A DNA stretch of 64,000 nt. Source: Timema cristinae (taxonomy: Eukaryota; Arthropoda; Insecta; Phasmatodea; Timematidae). The stretch is taken from the NCBI GenBank assembly GCA_039000515.1, contig JBCFYV010000012.1, forward strand, positions 36,450,387 to 36,514,386, read 5' to 3'. A program made the position numbers and the translations under genes. Below, piece after piece: positions 10,284-23,354 of the stretch. Position 1 is the first letter of the stretch, and each line of letters starts with the position of its first letter. Under the pieces are notes generated by a model that saw only the letters and a program-made list of their open reading frames with translations, ran no database searches and was not told the DNA's origin.

Positions 10284-10440
10284 AGGGATGAGTAAGGTAT
10301 AATTATTTATAGAAAATGTTCTCGCATTTTATTGGAGATAAAATAGGGAACCGTTTGAGGTAAAAGACTCTACCAGGATCGGAACTCCAACCTCTCTGTC
10401 ACTGATTCACCAGACTAGATGATCTTGACCTTTAGTCCAC
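10284..10440 (-). repeat. SINE-B copy, first of a tandem pair
   Basis: Lacks its 3' end; the body and B-box-like region (CCAGGATCGGAACTCCAACC) are present. It abuts a second minus-oriented copy. Confidence 0.7.
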
Positions 10441-10454
10441 TAATTTAACGTAGA

Positions 10455-10618
10455 ATTTTGATTAGGTATCCTTGTATTTGCGTGGAGGGAGAATGAGAAA
10501 CCACTTAGGTTGAACCACTCTCAGTACACACGTCCAGGACTCGAGCTACGACTCCCCTGTCAGTTTCAAAGCCGACTAGATGAGTGATTCATTTTCCAGG
10601 CGCCCGCCGATGCGGGGG
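10455..10618 (-). repeat. SINE-B copy, second of a tandem pair
   Basis: Body TTTGCGTGGAGGGAGAATGA and the terminal CGCCCGCCGATGCGGG head are clear. Same orientation as the neighbour, so a partial duplication or adjacent insertion is possible. Confidence 0.75.
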
Positions 10619-11978
10619 ACAATTTAAGTGGTGAAAGGAAAAGCGATGAAAATGAATGTCCATAACAAGCTTGTAGGCCTATAGAGAAAGGTGGTTTACG
10701 ATATTTGGTATGTTTTTATAACAGACATGTTGACAGGAGAGATGACACTATTGAGCAGATAAAAGTATAACTGTCACTCATAAATGACATTTTCGTTTTC
10801 AGATAAAAGTGAGATCTCCATTGAAAAATATGTATTTTTGAAACAAAAACTTGTTTTAACCTAAATGTAAATTACGTTTTTCAAGAGTTGTATTTTGGTA
10901 TTTAAAGTATAATTTCTGAACATAGGGCTGTGTTGAATTAGACAGTATTTCTCAACTGCCAAATTAAATCGATAGAATAAAATGTACATATTGTCATAAA
11001 AATATATTTATATATATTTTTTGTTTATAAGAAAAGCTTAAAAAACTACCTGAAATGTCACCACTATGGCTTGTTCCCCATCCACATTTTTTTAATAAAA
11101 CCCATGGAAATAAATTATGTTTGGTAGAAACCAGGTTTATACTCATCTTAATCTTAGATGAAATAGTGGATGAGTTTATAAATGAATATATATAGCTTTC
11201 CTCAAACAGATGATGTTAAATAAAGTGTTAATCTAGTGGAGATGGCAGTGGTTGGTTGCTTCGTTGCATCACAGGGTCTGTAGAAAAACCCGATGAGAGT
11301 TGAGACGTTTTGAGATTTTTCGTGAAAACCTACAGTCAAAGATCTGTTTTTAGAGATAACTACTTTTCATCACATCGGAAACACCGTCATAATAGCATGC
11401 GTTTACCGATTAACTTAAATTTAATATGAATCATATTAAAGGTTTTCAATGTATTGTTAATATTAGATTTATGTCGGATCTACTATTTTAAGAATCCGAA
11501 TATTTATTTTACATACTAAGCTCGAATCTTGAATTAGAATCCAAATATTGAGAAAAATTAAGAACAAAAATGAAAATATAAATATACCTAATAGAATTAT
11601 AAAAAATAAAAATAAATATTAGGCTAAGGTCCATTAATCATAATGTTCATAAATCTTAATAAGTGTTCAATTACTTGTCTGGTTAAGTTTTTCCTGTGGT
11701 TATGATGATTTTAAATCACCAATAAGGTGTGTTAACTCTATAAAACAAGTTACGGTTCAAGATTTAAAGAAAACACCTTTTTTTTTTTAATTTGAGTCTT
11801 GAATCCAATATTTACTCGAATTTTTGTATTTTGAAGATCCTTAAGGATTTTGAGATATTTGAGAGTTTAAGGTTTCTAAGTTTCCAATCCTAGTTAATAC
11901 ATAATTTAGCTACTTAATGAATAGTACTAGGATGCTTATGACATGTCATAGTTTTATTCTTAAGCTTAATTTTATTGT
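10619..11978. other. AT-rich, no feature seen
   Basis: Homopolymer A/T tracts only. No repeat family in this window matches it and no ORF over 60 codons is present. Confidence 0.4.
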
Positions 11979-11981
11979 TAA

Positions 11982-12506
11982 TGGCCCGTCTATAACCAAA
12001 CGCACCCGCTTATTGGACTCGCAACTACGCAATAACGTAATTTTGTCTGTTTGATATCTTACGCAAACAATCGTATGTCAGAACTATCGGACCCGCTTGT
12101 CGGGAGGAGATGAACATTGTTCGTCTCTTGCGTTTATGTAGTTGCGTTGGCTTGCGTCCAGCCAATAAAAAACAAATATGGATGGACTACTAAAATCAAA
12201 TAATATTAAGTCTATGACAACAACGCTTGGAAATGTATAGTAATGAATACAGCATTTTCAATTAAAATCATATTTATTTGACCATTTAAATATTTTTTAA
12301 ATATTTATTTCTTATTTGAAAATATTAATATGAACTTGACTTTTATAATCATCATTGATGTTTGTTCTTATTGGTTTAAATTACATCTCACGCTTTTCAT
12401 TGTAGACAGTCTATATTGTATTTAATAAAAGCTTAATTACGAGTTCATTTGCGATTGCGTGATTTCAAGTCCAACAAGCGAGGGTATGTTGGTTGTAGAC
12501 GGGCCA
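11982..12506. mobile_element. Harbinger-like MITE with TAA duplication
   Basis: TAA flanks both sides (11979-11981 and 12507-12509). The ends are inverted over about 50 bp: TGGCCCGTCTATAACCAA at the left and the complement of TGGCCCGTCTACAACCAA at the right, followed by a shared GCTTATTGGACT or GCTTGTTGGACT block and a CACGCAAT-like block. At 525 bp with no ORF it is non-autonomous. Confidence 0.9.
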
Positions 12507-12509
12507 TAA

Positions 12510-15500
12510 ACTAAAAACACGTAAGACACGGTGAAAAAAAATAAGAGCATGAATTTCGATAATTAATAGAGAAAAGTCTTGACAATTGATGTTCTTTACC
12601 ACCATTTATCATAAAGATTGAAGTTTCATAAAATTAATTGAAATATTATGGGATAATATTTTATCTCTCAAAAGTACTCTCAAAAGTAAAATGGTGGTAT
12701 GTGCCTACATGATAAATAATTTATTGGAAGCTCATTTTTTAAAATTTTATTTCATTATAATAGTTTAACTTGACAAATAAAATACTAAAAATAAATGAAT
12801 GTAAAGTTTTGAAAAAAAAAAATGTGAGGACTGACTGTCGGATGGCATATTTAAATTAAATATTGCTTATACAACCAGTTATAGTGCCCTAACATAATTA
12901 GTCTGTTTGGGTTTATAAAGTATAGTTTGAGAATATTTGGATAGCCCACAAAAAAGTATATAATCTTGATATTTTTTCTTAGATTTATGTCCCTCTATAC
13001 CACATTCCCCTTATTAACAAATTTAGAAGTTTTGCCTAATCTTTAAATAATTTTAGACATTTGCTTAATTTTTTTTAGTATTTACCATGTTAGTTAAATT
13101 AATCCACAATATTTATCTTTTGCAACCATATTGAATACAAGATGGTAGATAAAATGGACAAAGTTCTAGAAACTAAAAATTCGTGTAGTTTAGCAACGTA
13201 ATCAAGGAACAAATGGTAAAATTGTAAAATGAAATGTATCTAATATTATTATAAAGATTATGTTAAGTCAAGATAGTTTTTTTAGTCGTAAAAATACTTC
13301 TTTTTATGAGGTTGAGACGTGAATTGTCCTGTTAAAAATCAAAATATTAAGTTAAATCATACCGTACTCAAGTGTTCGTGTGAGAGTTCTTGTCCACATA
13401 TTTGCGCATGCGCTCACTATATGATTTTTATAATCCTCATATTCTCTTAAAACGGACAACTTTAAAGGTATGAAACAACTATTTTTAAGATTTATAATAG
13501 GGAAAGAATACCTTTAATTTATATTTAGTCAATTTGAAATGTAAGAGTATGTTCTACGTAAGTTAGACAATAAAGTTAAATATAATATTAGTGTTATATA
13601 TGACAAGGTTATTAATTCCTTATCTTGAGTTTTAGTTGATCCCATTTCCTTATATTAAAGATGAATTGAGTAGGTCATTGTGGTTTTGATTTGACTGACT
13701 AAATTTTTTGGCGTTTCGCCATCAACAGGTCTTAAGGCAACTGGCCCTTTTCATTTGGCGTGGAAATTCAGAGCCATGGGAAAAAGCAGTTATCTTCAAA
13801 AATTGTTATTGTTTTGCAATTTTCTTTTCGGAAACGGTTTGTTAAATAATAGAAGCATGTTGATTAAGTTATACTTTGTATATGCACACCTTCTCTATAA
13901 TTTGAACGGTGATCAAATATCAATAATTTTGACATTTTTAAATACAAAACTGCCGGCTGCATAGCAAAAAATTAAGAAAATGTAACACTTAATAAACATT
14001 TATACATTATCTTAGAAGAGGTGTTGAAAATATTACTATAAAAGTTTCATTCGTTCTAGAGAAAATTGAAATTAACAAACGTATGACCTGTCCGGTAGCT
14101 ATCGCCATCTACTGTTTCCGTGGTCCGTATGTTCTTGTTGGCACGGAAAGATACTTCTGTCGGCTGTGAAGCCACACCACGCCTTTCATATTCCCACCCA
14201 CAATCTCACACAATAGGTTTTAGACTTACACTTGACAGGGATAAGGGTCTTAAAAGATTGGAATCAGTTGTTATTTCGAGTGATTACATATTGCAATGAT
14301 TCTACACTTAAATTCTCCGAAACTTATTAATATATTATTATTAACCTGGTTAATTTCAAATGTTTTTTGATAATTGTTCTAATAGCTACATTTGGATTAT
14401 ATATCCAGGTATATTTTAATATATTATTTATATCTTATTTACTGTATGTTCATCCAATTGAAACTTAATGATTTTTTTTTTTAATGTTGCATGTTTATTT
14501 TGTGAGTTTCATTAAATTGTTTTAATATTTTTTTTCCCTAACCAACTTTACCCTATATGAGACAATATCTACTAATACTAACGTAATACCTACCTGATTA
14601 CAAATACCAACTAAGCATTTGAATCCTCTATAAGTTTTGTTCTTGTATTCGTATTTATCAACTTTAAGTTTTTCATAAATAGCTACATGTTTGTAAGTTA
14701 TTGGTTAGTTTTGTTTTTTTCATCAAGTCAACTATGACAACATAATTTTTATCATGTATTCTTGACTTAATTTTTTTGACTTGATTACCTCAATAAAATG
14801 GTCACATATAACACAAATTTTATATTTATTTTTTATTGTTTAACTAATGTAGAACCTACTTATAAATTTAAAATTAACTAAATGTAAATTTAAGGTATTC
14901 CTTCCTTACTATCAATCATATAATTCTCCTTACCAACAAATTATTATGTACTGTATATGGTACTATTAAAATTATTTTTAAGGTGCCATTTTGTGGAGGC
15001 TGAGGTTTGGTGAGTTAGAAAAATGGGGGAGGGGGGGAGTTATAATGACAAATTAGGAGGAATAAGCGGACTTCAAGGAAAAGGGAGGTTTGCACGCAAT
15101 GTCGTATGTAGCCATCTGTCTATTATATCATGAATAGAATGTACAAAACCTCCGGGTGAAACAAAGAGAGAAAAAAAAAACAGGTTATTGTTGGCGGAAC
15201 AAAATGAGATTTTGTTTGTAGAAACAAACCTTGGTGTCTCTGTGAAAGGGGGCGAGAGGGTTAAGTGGGTGGGAGCTTTTGTTTCTGATCCTGTTTCATA
15301 ACAGTGTGAAAGAAAGAGGAGGAGAAAAAGGGAAGGGGGAAGTGTAAGCTATAAACTGTACGTAGAAATACACCACCAACCAACTTTCAGAAGGATATTA
15401 AAAAAACCTTTCTCGGTGTGACGAGTGCATTTGTCTAATAAAAGTTGTTTGTTCTAAATGAAATATGATGAAAAGGGCCTTTCCTCATAAATTTCACAAC

Positions 15501-15820
15501 TCATACGAAGGAAACTTATTAGTAGCAATCTAGCCTGAACTGTTATTAAAGTTTGAGCCATCATCAAGTAAATCAACTCCAAGTCTATGTAATTAGAAGA
15601 TTAGAAGAACAAAAAGCTTTGATACAGCCCTGAAATAAGTTTGGAAGATGTTTATTAGCTTTTATTTTTTTTATTTGGTTACTAAACGTGTACTTTTTCA
15701 CGCGATTATGTCAACGTACTTTTTAAAAACTAATTTTAAAATGTATCTCAAGGAAAGTTTCTGTTTGAATATAAATCCCCCTTACCTGTGCCATCATATA
15801 TGTAAAATAAGTTTGCATCC
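12510..15820. other. Long AT-rich stretch without recognised features
   Basis: Scattered short ORFs only. TTGGCGTTTCGCCA at 13709-13722 is a small perfect palindrome. 14090-14260 is less AT-rich but carries no recognisable domain. 15020-15350 is purine- and G-rich. Confidence 0.4.
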
Positions 15821-15824
15821 CGTC

Positions 15825-15960
15825 TTACAACCTGTAACCGCATTTAATTACCCTAATGGCGTAAGAATGAGGAAGGTAGAAAGTAAATCTGCCAGCATTT
15901 TCGTGGATTGGGAGCAGGAATTAATCTAGGGGGAAAACTACACTCTGTAAGCCTGACCAT
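15825..15960 (-). repeat. SINE-B partial copy
   Basis: Contains TAATGGCGTAAGAATGAGGA and CATTTTCGTGGATTGGGAG, the 3' half of the family in reverse; the head is lost. Confidence 0.65.
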
Positions 15961-16197
15961 AATATGAGCCTTGATCTACTAAAAAATTATTTAATGGATT
16001 TCATTCACACTTGATATTTATCTGTTGTATGGTAATAGCCTACCGCAAGGTGGAATAATGATTTTAATTCCAGCCCTAAATTTAAGGCCTGTTCACTGAT
16101 TACTTATTTGTGAAAACTCAAATTTATTCTATAACTACTTTGATGATTTTTCTCCAAATATATATATATATATATCTGAGAAATGTTTTAAGTGGAC

Positions 16198-16389
16198 ATT
16201 AACACTGTATTAATTTTTCACCCAGCAATCTTTTAATATTGCGTTCTCACACTTTTATCCTGCAATTTTCCACTTTTACTCTTGCTTGCTTAATACTCTT
16301 GCACTGCTTCCTCACAAAATCCATAACTAACTAAGCTAACGTTCTACATTCAGCTCTACTCACAGCCTCTTTCTTTACTAAACTTATAA
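16198..16389 (-). mobile_element. LINE-1fam copy 2, inverted 5' segment
   Basis: The reverse complement aligns with 5088-5295 of copy 1, including GTGAGGAAGCAGTGCAAG and ATTGCTGGGTGAAAAATTA. It lies head-to-head with the forward segment that begins at 16390, forming a 5' inversion. Confidence 0.85.
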
Positions 16390-17512
16390 TGTGTGTGGAG
16401 CTACGGTGTTGGTAAACTTAAAAAGAGATGAATGATGGAATAAATAGGGGAAAGAAGCTGTGATAGAAAATAAATAAGCAGACAAATTATCTCTGTAAGA
16501 ATGAAACAGAACGGAAGAGGTTGTGGGGCATATACAAAGAGAAAAAAAAAATGCAAATAAAGTTGTAAAGGAGAGTAAAGCGCAAATGAGATTAAAATAA
16601 GAAAGAATTCAGCATGATCTTGAATTAAATAAGAAGCTGTTCTGTAAATGGATAAAGAGAATGAAACAAGGAGTGCAAAGAAATACCTATGGCATTAAGA
16701 ATGTGCGTGGTGATAATATCTGGGATGAAAACCGTTTAAGAGAGTGACGAAGAGAGTATTTTCAGCAATTGTGTGGCGAAAACGTAGAGAAAGTAGCAGA
16801 AAATAGGAAAAATGTTATGAATAGTGAAATAATTATTGAGGCTGAGGCGTTTAAAGCTATGACAGTGCTAAAATAATTGCAAGGATGCCTGCGTTGATAA
16901 GATCACAAGTGGAATGCTTAAATGTGGGGTCATGGTATATTTTTCCAGATTGTGTATGTTGTTCAATGTGTGTGCTGGTATTTCATATGTTACTAACCAC
17001 TGGTAGAATGAAGCCATTGTTCCTGTCTAAAAAGGAAAAGGCAGTAATAGTGAATGTAAGATATATAGGGCAATTAGTTGGTTGAATATTTCAGGAAAGT
17101 TTTTGAGAGAGTTTTAATTAAGAGGCTATGTGAAAAAACTGCGGACAATACTTCGGGTGTATAATGTGGTTTCATGCCAGGTAGAGGTTGCATGGACCAG
17201 ATATTTGCTTCGCAATAAGTGAATGAGAAATGTATGGCAGTAAGGAAGAAAGTCTATTGCGCATTTGTTGATCTGGAGGAAGCGTACAATCGGGTGAATA
17301 GAAGTATGTTATGAAATGTTCTCAGAGAGTATGGTGTGGATGCATGGTTAGTAAATGCAATATTGGCGATGTATGGAGGAAGTAAAGTGTGCATTAGGGT
17401 GGATGAAGTTTTGAGCGAATGGTTGAGTCATTGAACAGGGTATTTGGCAAGTTTTTTGTGTCGATGTGCTGGTTTAATGTATTCATGAATAAGTGTATGA
17501 GGAAAGCGTGTG
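16390..17512 (+). mobile_element. LINE-1fam copy 2, forward segment
   Basis: Aligns with about 5387-6430 of copy 1 throughout, for example AATACCTATGGCATTAAGAA and TTTCATGCCAGGTAGAGGTT. It stops abruptly at GGAAAGCGTGTG where a minus-strand SINE-B begins. It has numerous stops, and the RT active site and 3' end are missing. Confidence 0.88.
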
Positions 17513-17735
17513 CACCACGTCTTACTACCCGTTCAGGTTGTACACCTACATGTACTAATGTACTAAGTATACTAATGTGTTTGGAATTATGAAGGTTTAA
17601 TTAATATAAAGTGCATTCGCTTTTTCATTGAAAGAGAGAAAAAAATTATTTAGGAGAATCCACCCTGAGTGTACCCGACCGGGATCAAATCCTGATCTCC
17701 CTGTTATCGGCAGTTCAGTCTATTGAGAGTGTCAT
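17513..17735 (-). repeat. SINE-B copy truncating the LINE
   Basis: Starts ACCACGTCTTACTACCCGTT and contains CCGACCGGGATCAAATCC and CGGCAGTTCAGTCTATTGAG, so head and body are both present. Confidence 0.85.
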
Positions 17736-17764
17736 GTTAAAAGTTATTTTTATTTATTTTTGAG

Positions 17765-17797
17765 CACCGCGTCTTACTACCCGTTTGGATTATTCGG
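17765..17797 (-). repeat. SINE-B 3'-end fragment
   Basis: CACCGCGTCTTACTACCCGT alone identifies it; it lies only about 30 bp beyond the previous copy. Confidence 0.7.
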
Positions 17798-18735
17798 CAA
17801 TAAAAGTTATTGAATAGAAAAGTTAAGTATTTGTTAAATATATTCATTCCATTTCTAAAAGTTGATCCCTTTCTCCTATGAGTTGGTAGATGTTTCGTCT
17901 GCCAGTTGGTTTCGACAGGTTTCAGTGTATTACACCATAAACAGGAACTAATAAATGTTGAAGGAGAGAAATTGACGCTCATGTAACATTGAAAAAGAGG
18001 GTCTAGACGGGTCAGTTTAGTAAAAGAAGTCCCATAATCTAGGAAAAAATCCAACAAAACGTCTGTTAATGGTGTTTGATATAAAACTAATTGTTCTACA
18101 CTTAAAAATAACAAAGTTACAGGAGTTTTTCCCATTTTTAATGTTAGCAGCGGCCATCTTGAAAATAACCAAGTTGTCAGATTTTGGTAGAATTTTTCTG
18201 TCGATTAGTAAACCTAGTAATTACAAAAACCATTCACATAAATTTGTTGGAATTTGTCTTATGCCTAGTGGTATATTGACCCGTCTGGTCATTGGTTGTT
18301 ATTACGACAGCGGAATACTTTTAGTTATTTGAAGATTTGTTGTGGTTTGAATAGCTACCATGCCCATTAGAAATAGAGCAGTGTGAGGATTTTCACCATC
18401 AGGATAACAGACCTCATATGGGACCGTATCGTATCACGGGGAACATGTGCGGTTTTATTTAGGCTTCATTATAATACAGTGAAATTAAGAAGAGTGAAAT
18501 AGTTTTACTATATTTAGAATAGCAAGTAAAAAACTTGAAAATTTAAAAAAAATCTATCTCTCAGTTTCAATTTCATTTTTGTCAAGTGAGGAATGGAAAA
18601 AAGAACTACACTTTGATTGTTGGTTCGAGCTTAATCGTGAATGTAATTTTATGACTAGCCGGCCTTGGTATCAATTCTTTGCGAACCATTATAGCATCAA
18701 AGTGCTATTTTAAACACTTCTTGATGTAGGCTACT
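17798..18735. other. Unassigned stretch
   Basis: A 132-codon minus ORF (17737-18135) begins inside this segment and ends in the SINE fragment. It shows no domain that I recognise, has low-complexity codon use like the surrounding AT-rich DNA, and is probably chance. Confidence 0.35.
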
Positions 18736-19060
18736 TTGTTATTTATATAATAAAAGGCAAAATCTACTCACTCACTCCCTTATCACCGTATTTATCCAAC
18801 CCCTGGGCCTGTAAACTTTAAATTTTTAGTGACCATCCCGTTTCAGCTCTAGGTAAGAGATAAAAGGGGATTTCGCGAAATTTGACTTATAAGTGATAAT
18901 TAAGGTGGAGTTGAAAATTTTCGAAATTCACTTATGTATCTTTCAAAACAGCAAAAATAGAGTCTTGAAGTTCAAATAAAGGTTTATTTATAATTGGATG
19001 GAACTTTTTGAATGATTTCCAAATTTCATCCACTAAGATTGTGGAGAGGGACAAAAAGGT

Positions 19061-20200
19061 GTGGGATTCACTGACTCATTCATCATCGTATTTCCCCAAC
19101 CCCTAATCCTGAAAACTCGAAATTTTGCTTGGCAGGAAGGTAGCGGTATTGCTTCATATAACCAGAAAAATCTAAAATTGGGATATATCCAAATGAGGGT
19201 CCCGGGAAATGGAGAGCCTTTAATTAGGAAAAAAAAAGAAAAAAAAGTTAAGTATATTGGGTGGAGATACAACTCTAGATAATCAACTATATTTTAAAAT
19301 TTGAAATCTCTAAGAATGAATTTTAGAAAAGGGAGTGGAGGGTTTTAAATATATTTTTTTACCAATAGGGCCTGGTAAACAGCTACTTTTCAGTGTGGTA
19401 GAAAGCTGAAACTTTGCAGGCAGGTAAAAAGACCACTCCAAATACATATTGATGGCTTAAAATGTTAAATGTTTAATTGAAATCTTGGGAAACATAGGAG
19501 GGTGAAGTAAACAGAATTTTTTTTTCTTAGGTTTGGTAGAAAATTTCAGTTTGACAGGCAGGCAGAAGGAAAACTACAGATAACCATATTAGTCTTTAAA
19601 TTTGAAATTTATAATTAGGAGTTGTTTAAATGGTGGTGGGAGGGTGGCCTCTAAGTTCAAAAATTAATAGAAACAACTATTTTTCTTAGTGGTATAAAAC
19701 TTAAATTTGGCCAGAAGGTATAAATACAACTCCAAATAACCAAAAGAGACTGTAGATTTTACATGAATAAAATAGTGAAGGAGGTGTTAAATAAAAAGAA
19801 AACCCTTTTAGGTAGGTGAGTCAGAAAATTTAAATTTGCATGGAATGTAGAGAGATTACGCCACTAACAAAATAAGTATTAAATATTTACTATTTAGAAA
19901 GGGGGCTCGTGAAATGGGGGGTTTCAAAACTCCCAAACCTAAAATAATAATTTACGTTTCAGTAGGGTAGAAGATTTATATTTGTCAGGCGGGTATAATA
20001 ACTATCCCGAACAACCATTAAGGTCTGATCCTGAAATTTCAATATGAAGAAGCAGTATATATGGAATGGGGTTCGCTCAAAATTTCTAAAACGAATTAAA
20101 AAATACTTTCTAGTTGGATTTAGAATGGAAGTTTGATATGTCTGTCAGAACTTCCTGTAGAGCCAAATGATTTATGAACATAATGAATTTACAAATTGAA
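19061..20200. repeat. Degenerate tandem repeat, roughly 140-170 bp units
   Basis: Recurring pieces include GGCAGGTAGAA-like strings, then CCACTCCAAATAACCAAA, then GAAATTT-rich text, then a G-run and AACAACTACTTTT. At least six drifted units are visible. Related text occurs again at 55100-55520. Confidence 0.65.
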
Positions 20201-20479
20201 GGTAGGAAAATTAAAGATAATGAAATTGATACAACCAATATAAAACAATACTTCTCAATGTGTTTGGAAATTAAAAAATTTCAAGCGCGTGGATAAATAA
20301 TGTTAAATAATAAAATAATTCTTGGAATTTCAAAATGAAATGTGAGAACTTAAAAAGGATGCTAGTGGGGGTCTAATAATTTTGTTTTCGCTTTATACCC
20401 TTAAGAAAACTACACTTATATATATATATATAAATCATCTAATTACAAGAACTCCTCGGGATAACCTTCTGAAAACTCT

Positions 20480-20690
20480 AGATACTTAGTATTAGCCCGA
20501 TCGCTAAAATGGTTCCGGCTCAAGGCCGAGATACAGACGGACAGACAAATGTCATCACGAAAACAACTTTTTCAGTTTCAAGGGGTCATAACACGTTGAC
20601 ATTTATCAAAATCTTGAGCTAGATTTCTTTGAAGATTACAATACTTCTCTCTCCGAAGGATTGAGACAAAGAAACAAACTAATTTTGTAG
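20480..20690. repeat. Dispersed repeat block shared with 34430-34620
   Basis: Both contain GAGATACAGACGGACAGAC-like text, then GACATTTATCAAAATCTT, then ACAATACTTCTCTCTCCGA-like text, in the same order and spacing. The identity of the element is not known to me. Confidence 0.8.
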
Positions 20691-21316
20691 ACATCTGTGA
20701 AACACCATCATGCTTATTATTAAATAAGTTTCTGTAACAGTTAGTTTATTTATGCTTTTGTGTGAACTATAATGCTCTTCTTTACAAAACATTTCTGTAA
20801 CAATGTTCGTTTATCTTGCTTTATGATAATGTTTAGGTTAAGAGATCGATTTTGATAGATTTGGTTTGTGCACTCAGACAAGGTAATATTTTGTCTCATT
20901 CATTTACTCGTACTTGGCATTAGGAACTCGAAATTTTGCCTTACTTTCAAAAGTACGCCACTTATCCCTATTTTTTAATGTGGGACTCCAAACCCCAAGC
21001 TGGAGGACCACTCTATTAGTTGTTTGTGACTGCTGATTCAATATATTTGCAGCTACCCTTCATATCTGAAAGCCGTATCCTATATTCGCAACCTGAGGTC
21101 ACACGCGCGCGCTCTTCCGTGGATGATAGGGACCCACGAAACCTTTAATTTATTTTATTTTATTAATTACCATTATTGGTTTGTGATTGCCATAGCTAGT
21201 CCAGGATTGTACAACGAGGCACTATCAAAAAGTGGTCAACCGGATGATTAACGTTATAATTTGATTGTAGTTTTGGTTCTGCCTTTAACCGTGCCAAGAA
21301 CGGGCCAAACTGCTAG

Positions 21317-21830
21317 TTCATAATAAAATAGTGAAAATTGACACCAATAAGGGTCTATACTGGTGTTAGCTATGATTATAATACAAAACGAATAAAATAA
21401 AACAGTTCAATATAAAGAAAATAAAGATTATACTTTTTCATAATATTATATTTAACCTCTGTAATATGTTATATCAAAGACGGGAATAATATTTTTCAAC
21501 GCTACTTTATGAACAGAATAATATATCACAGATGTATATTGACAGTATTTAAAACCAGTTTCAAATTAATGTTTATTCAAATCAAATATGAAAATAGAGT
21601 TCATCTGTTGAAGCCTCTAGGGGTATTCAGTAGCAATCACACTCGGATAATTTGAGAGATGTGATTACGTATTAATATAAATGTCATTATGTTGATATAA
21701 TGTTTGTAGCTACATTGAAATGCTAGATTCGGATATTTTATATAATATTTATATGTAATTTACACAGTATTTGTGTGTCTAAATATATTTATAAACTATA
21801 AACAGTTTGTGAACTACCTTTATTTTTTGT
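21317..21830. other. AT-rich, no feature seen
   Basis: Only short chance ORFs and A/T runs. Confidence 0.4.
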
Positions 21831-21831
21831 T

Positions 21832-22080
21832 ACCGCGTCTCACTACCGGTTCAGTATATATGCATAGTATAACTTACGCTAATATGGTAGAGATAAGGAG
21901 AGTTAAATTTAGAGGAAATTTACCAGCATTCTCGTGGAAAGAGAGTGGAAAACCTTTTATGGAGAAAAAAAAATCTCAGTAGAGCCTACACGTGACTGGC
22001 ATTCAAACCCCGATCTTCCCATCATCGACAGTCCAATAATACCTTGAACCGACCATTAGGCCACCAACAACGGGTAACGT
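21832..22080 (-). repeat. SINE-B near full-length copy
   Basis: Runs from ACCGCGTCTCACTACCGGTT to TTAGGCCACC. The body keeps CATTCTCGTGGAAAGAGAGT, with an A-tract of eight bases inside. Confidence 0.85.
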
Positions 22081-23047
22081 TCCATGCTACGTGAAATACA
22101 AATCACTGATTATAATGAGTTGTACTAACGTGAATTGTATAGCCATCAATATTTGTACTGATTAACTGAGATAAATGTAGACCAAAAATTGATAATCATG
22201 CAAAATATGTGCCTGCAATAACTTCTACCTCCCCTAATGGATCATTTATATCATTTCATGCACTCTTTGGTTCAGCAATGTTTCCTTGAATGTCATCCTA
22301 ATTGACGATTAAGCTTTCACTATAGATATTTAGATTAATTATTAGATTCAGAGAGGTTGCACTTCTGATGATAGTCAATATATATATGGCAAAATAATTT
22401 TGATATTGAAGTGATTTTTTTTTGTAAACTTATTTTTTATAACTCATCTACAACTTAAGCTATTTGGCTTAGTCACTAAAATGGCCTGTAGGAATCTTCC
22501 AGCTAGGATGAAGATTAAAAAAGTCCGTGGTAGCATATATCTTTCTAGAATAGGAAACGAGGATATGGTAATTTTAAAATCAAGTCAATATTTTCAAGGT
22601 GCAAATAGTGTAGTGACTGTGTAAATTCGTCAGAGGAAGAGGGGAAGTGTTATTAGTAGATAAACACGAGGCCTCACCTGGGTGGGATTCTCATTTTATT
22701 CCCTCTAATTATATCTCGTACATTGATATCCAAGTGTGATAGTGCTTAGACTGCTTAGGTGCGTCAAGTTAAGATGCAACCCACCTCCCAAAATAACCTC
22801 AACATCTACAAGTAGGTAACATCGCTAACGTGTGATTTATCACTGTTGTTATCCCATCCCCTCTCCATACTAATGATGGTGCACTTCCTTCAAACAACCA
22901 TCCTAGCCTACATACCATAGAGAAAAATATTTGATTGCTATGGTGTTAAACGTGATATTTAAAACCAAAAGTAGTAAGTTTTATCAGAGCGTCAACAAAA
23001 GGGCGACCATTAGCGCCTTTACATATTTATTGAATGTCTATAAAAAC
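22081..23047. other. Unassigned stretch
   Basis: No ORF with support. A vague SINE-B-like phrase (CACCTGGGTGGGATTCTCAT) near 22675 is too diverged to call. Confidence 0.35.
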
Positions 23048-23061
23048 TATAAAAATATAGT

Positions 23062-23354
23062 GGGTGACCTGGTGGTCTAGGGGTACGGTGTCAGACTTCT
23101 ATGCTGGCGGCCGGGGTTCGATCCTCGGTCCCGGCACAGATTTATCTGATTTCCAAACCCTTCCTACACCTCTGACAAGACATCTTGTGAATGTGTGGAA
23201 TGCCAGGTCACCACCGTGGTTCGGATTCCACGTTAAACTGTAGGTCCTTCATTTCATCTCACAATCACCCTACCATTACACATTAGCGTAAGTGCGTATA
23301 ACCCGAACGGGTAGTAATACGCGGTGCTAATAATAATAATAATAATAATAATAA
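23062..23354 (+). repeat. SINE-A, young copy with 14-bp target duplication
   Basis: TATAAAAATATAGT is repeated exactly at 23048-23061 and 23355-23368. The tRNA-like head (GGTGACCTGGTGGTCTAGGG), B-box-like GGGTTCGATCCTCGG and an (AAT)n tail are all intact. It is the best preserved copy of the family here and can serve as the local reference. Confidence 0.95.

Larger units (their letters stand above)
18738..21316 (+). mobile_element. Helitron-like element with decayed internal repeats
   Basis: The 3' end reads AACCGTGCCAAGAACGGGCC, then AAACTGCTAG followed by T. This is a weathered form of the hairpin plus CTAG terminus of Helitrons. The left end near 18738 is AT-rich and not firmly fixed. The block CTCACTGACTCATTCATCAT with TTTCCCCAACCC and ACTCGAAATTTTGC recurs at about 18768, 19068 and 20892. 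No Rep/helicase coding is present, so it would be non-autonomous or a composite. Confidence 0.55.

Noticed and set aside
13709..13730. Second hammerhead-like motif (minus strand CUGUUGAUGGCGAAACGCC)
   Set aside because: The core reads CUGUUGA instead of CUGAUGA and there is no helix II between core blocks; only a short palindrome is supported.
17737..18135. 132-codon minus ORF
   Set aside because: No domain, overlaps a SINE fragment, composition like the surrounding AT-rich DNA.
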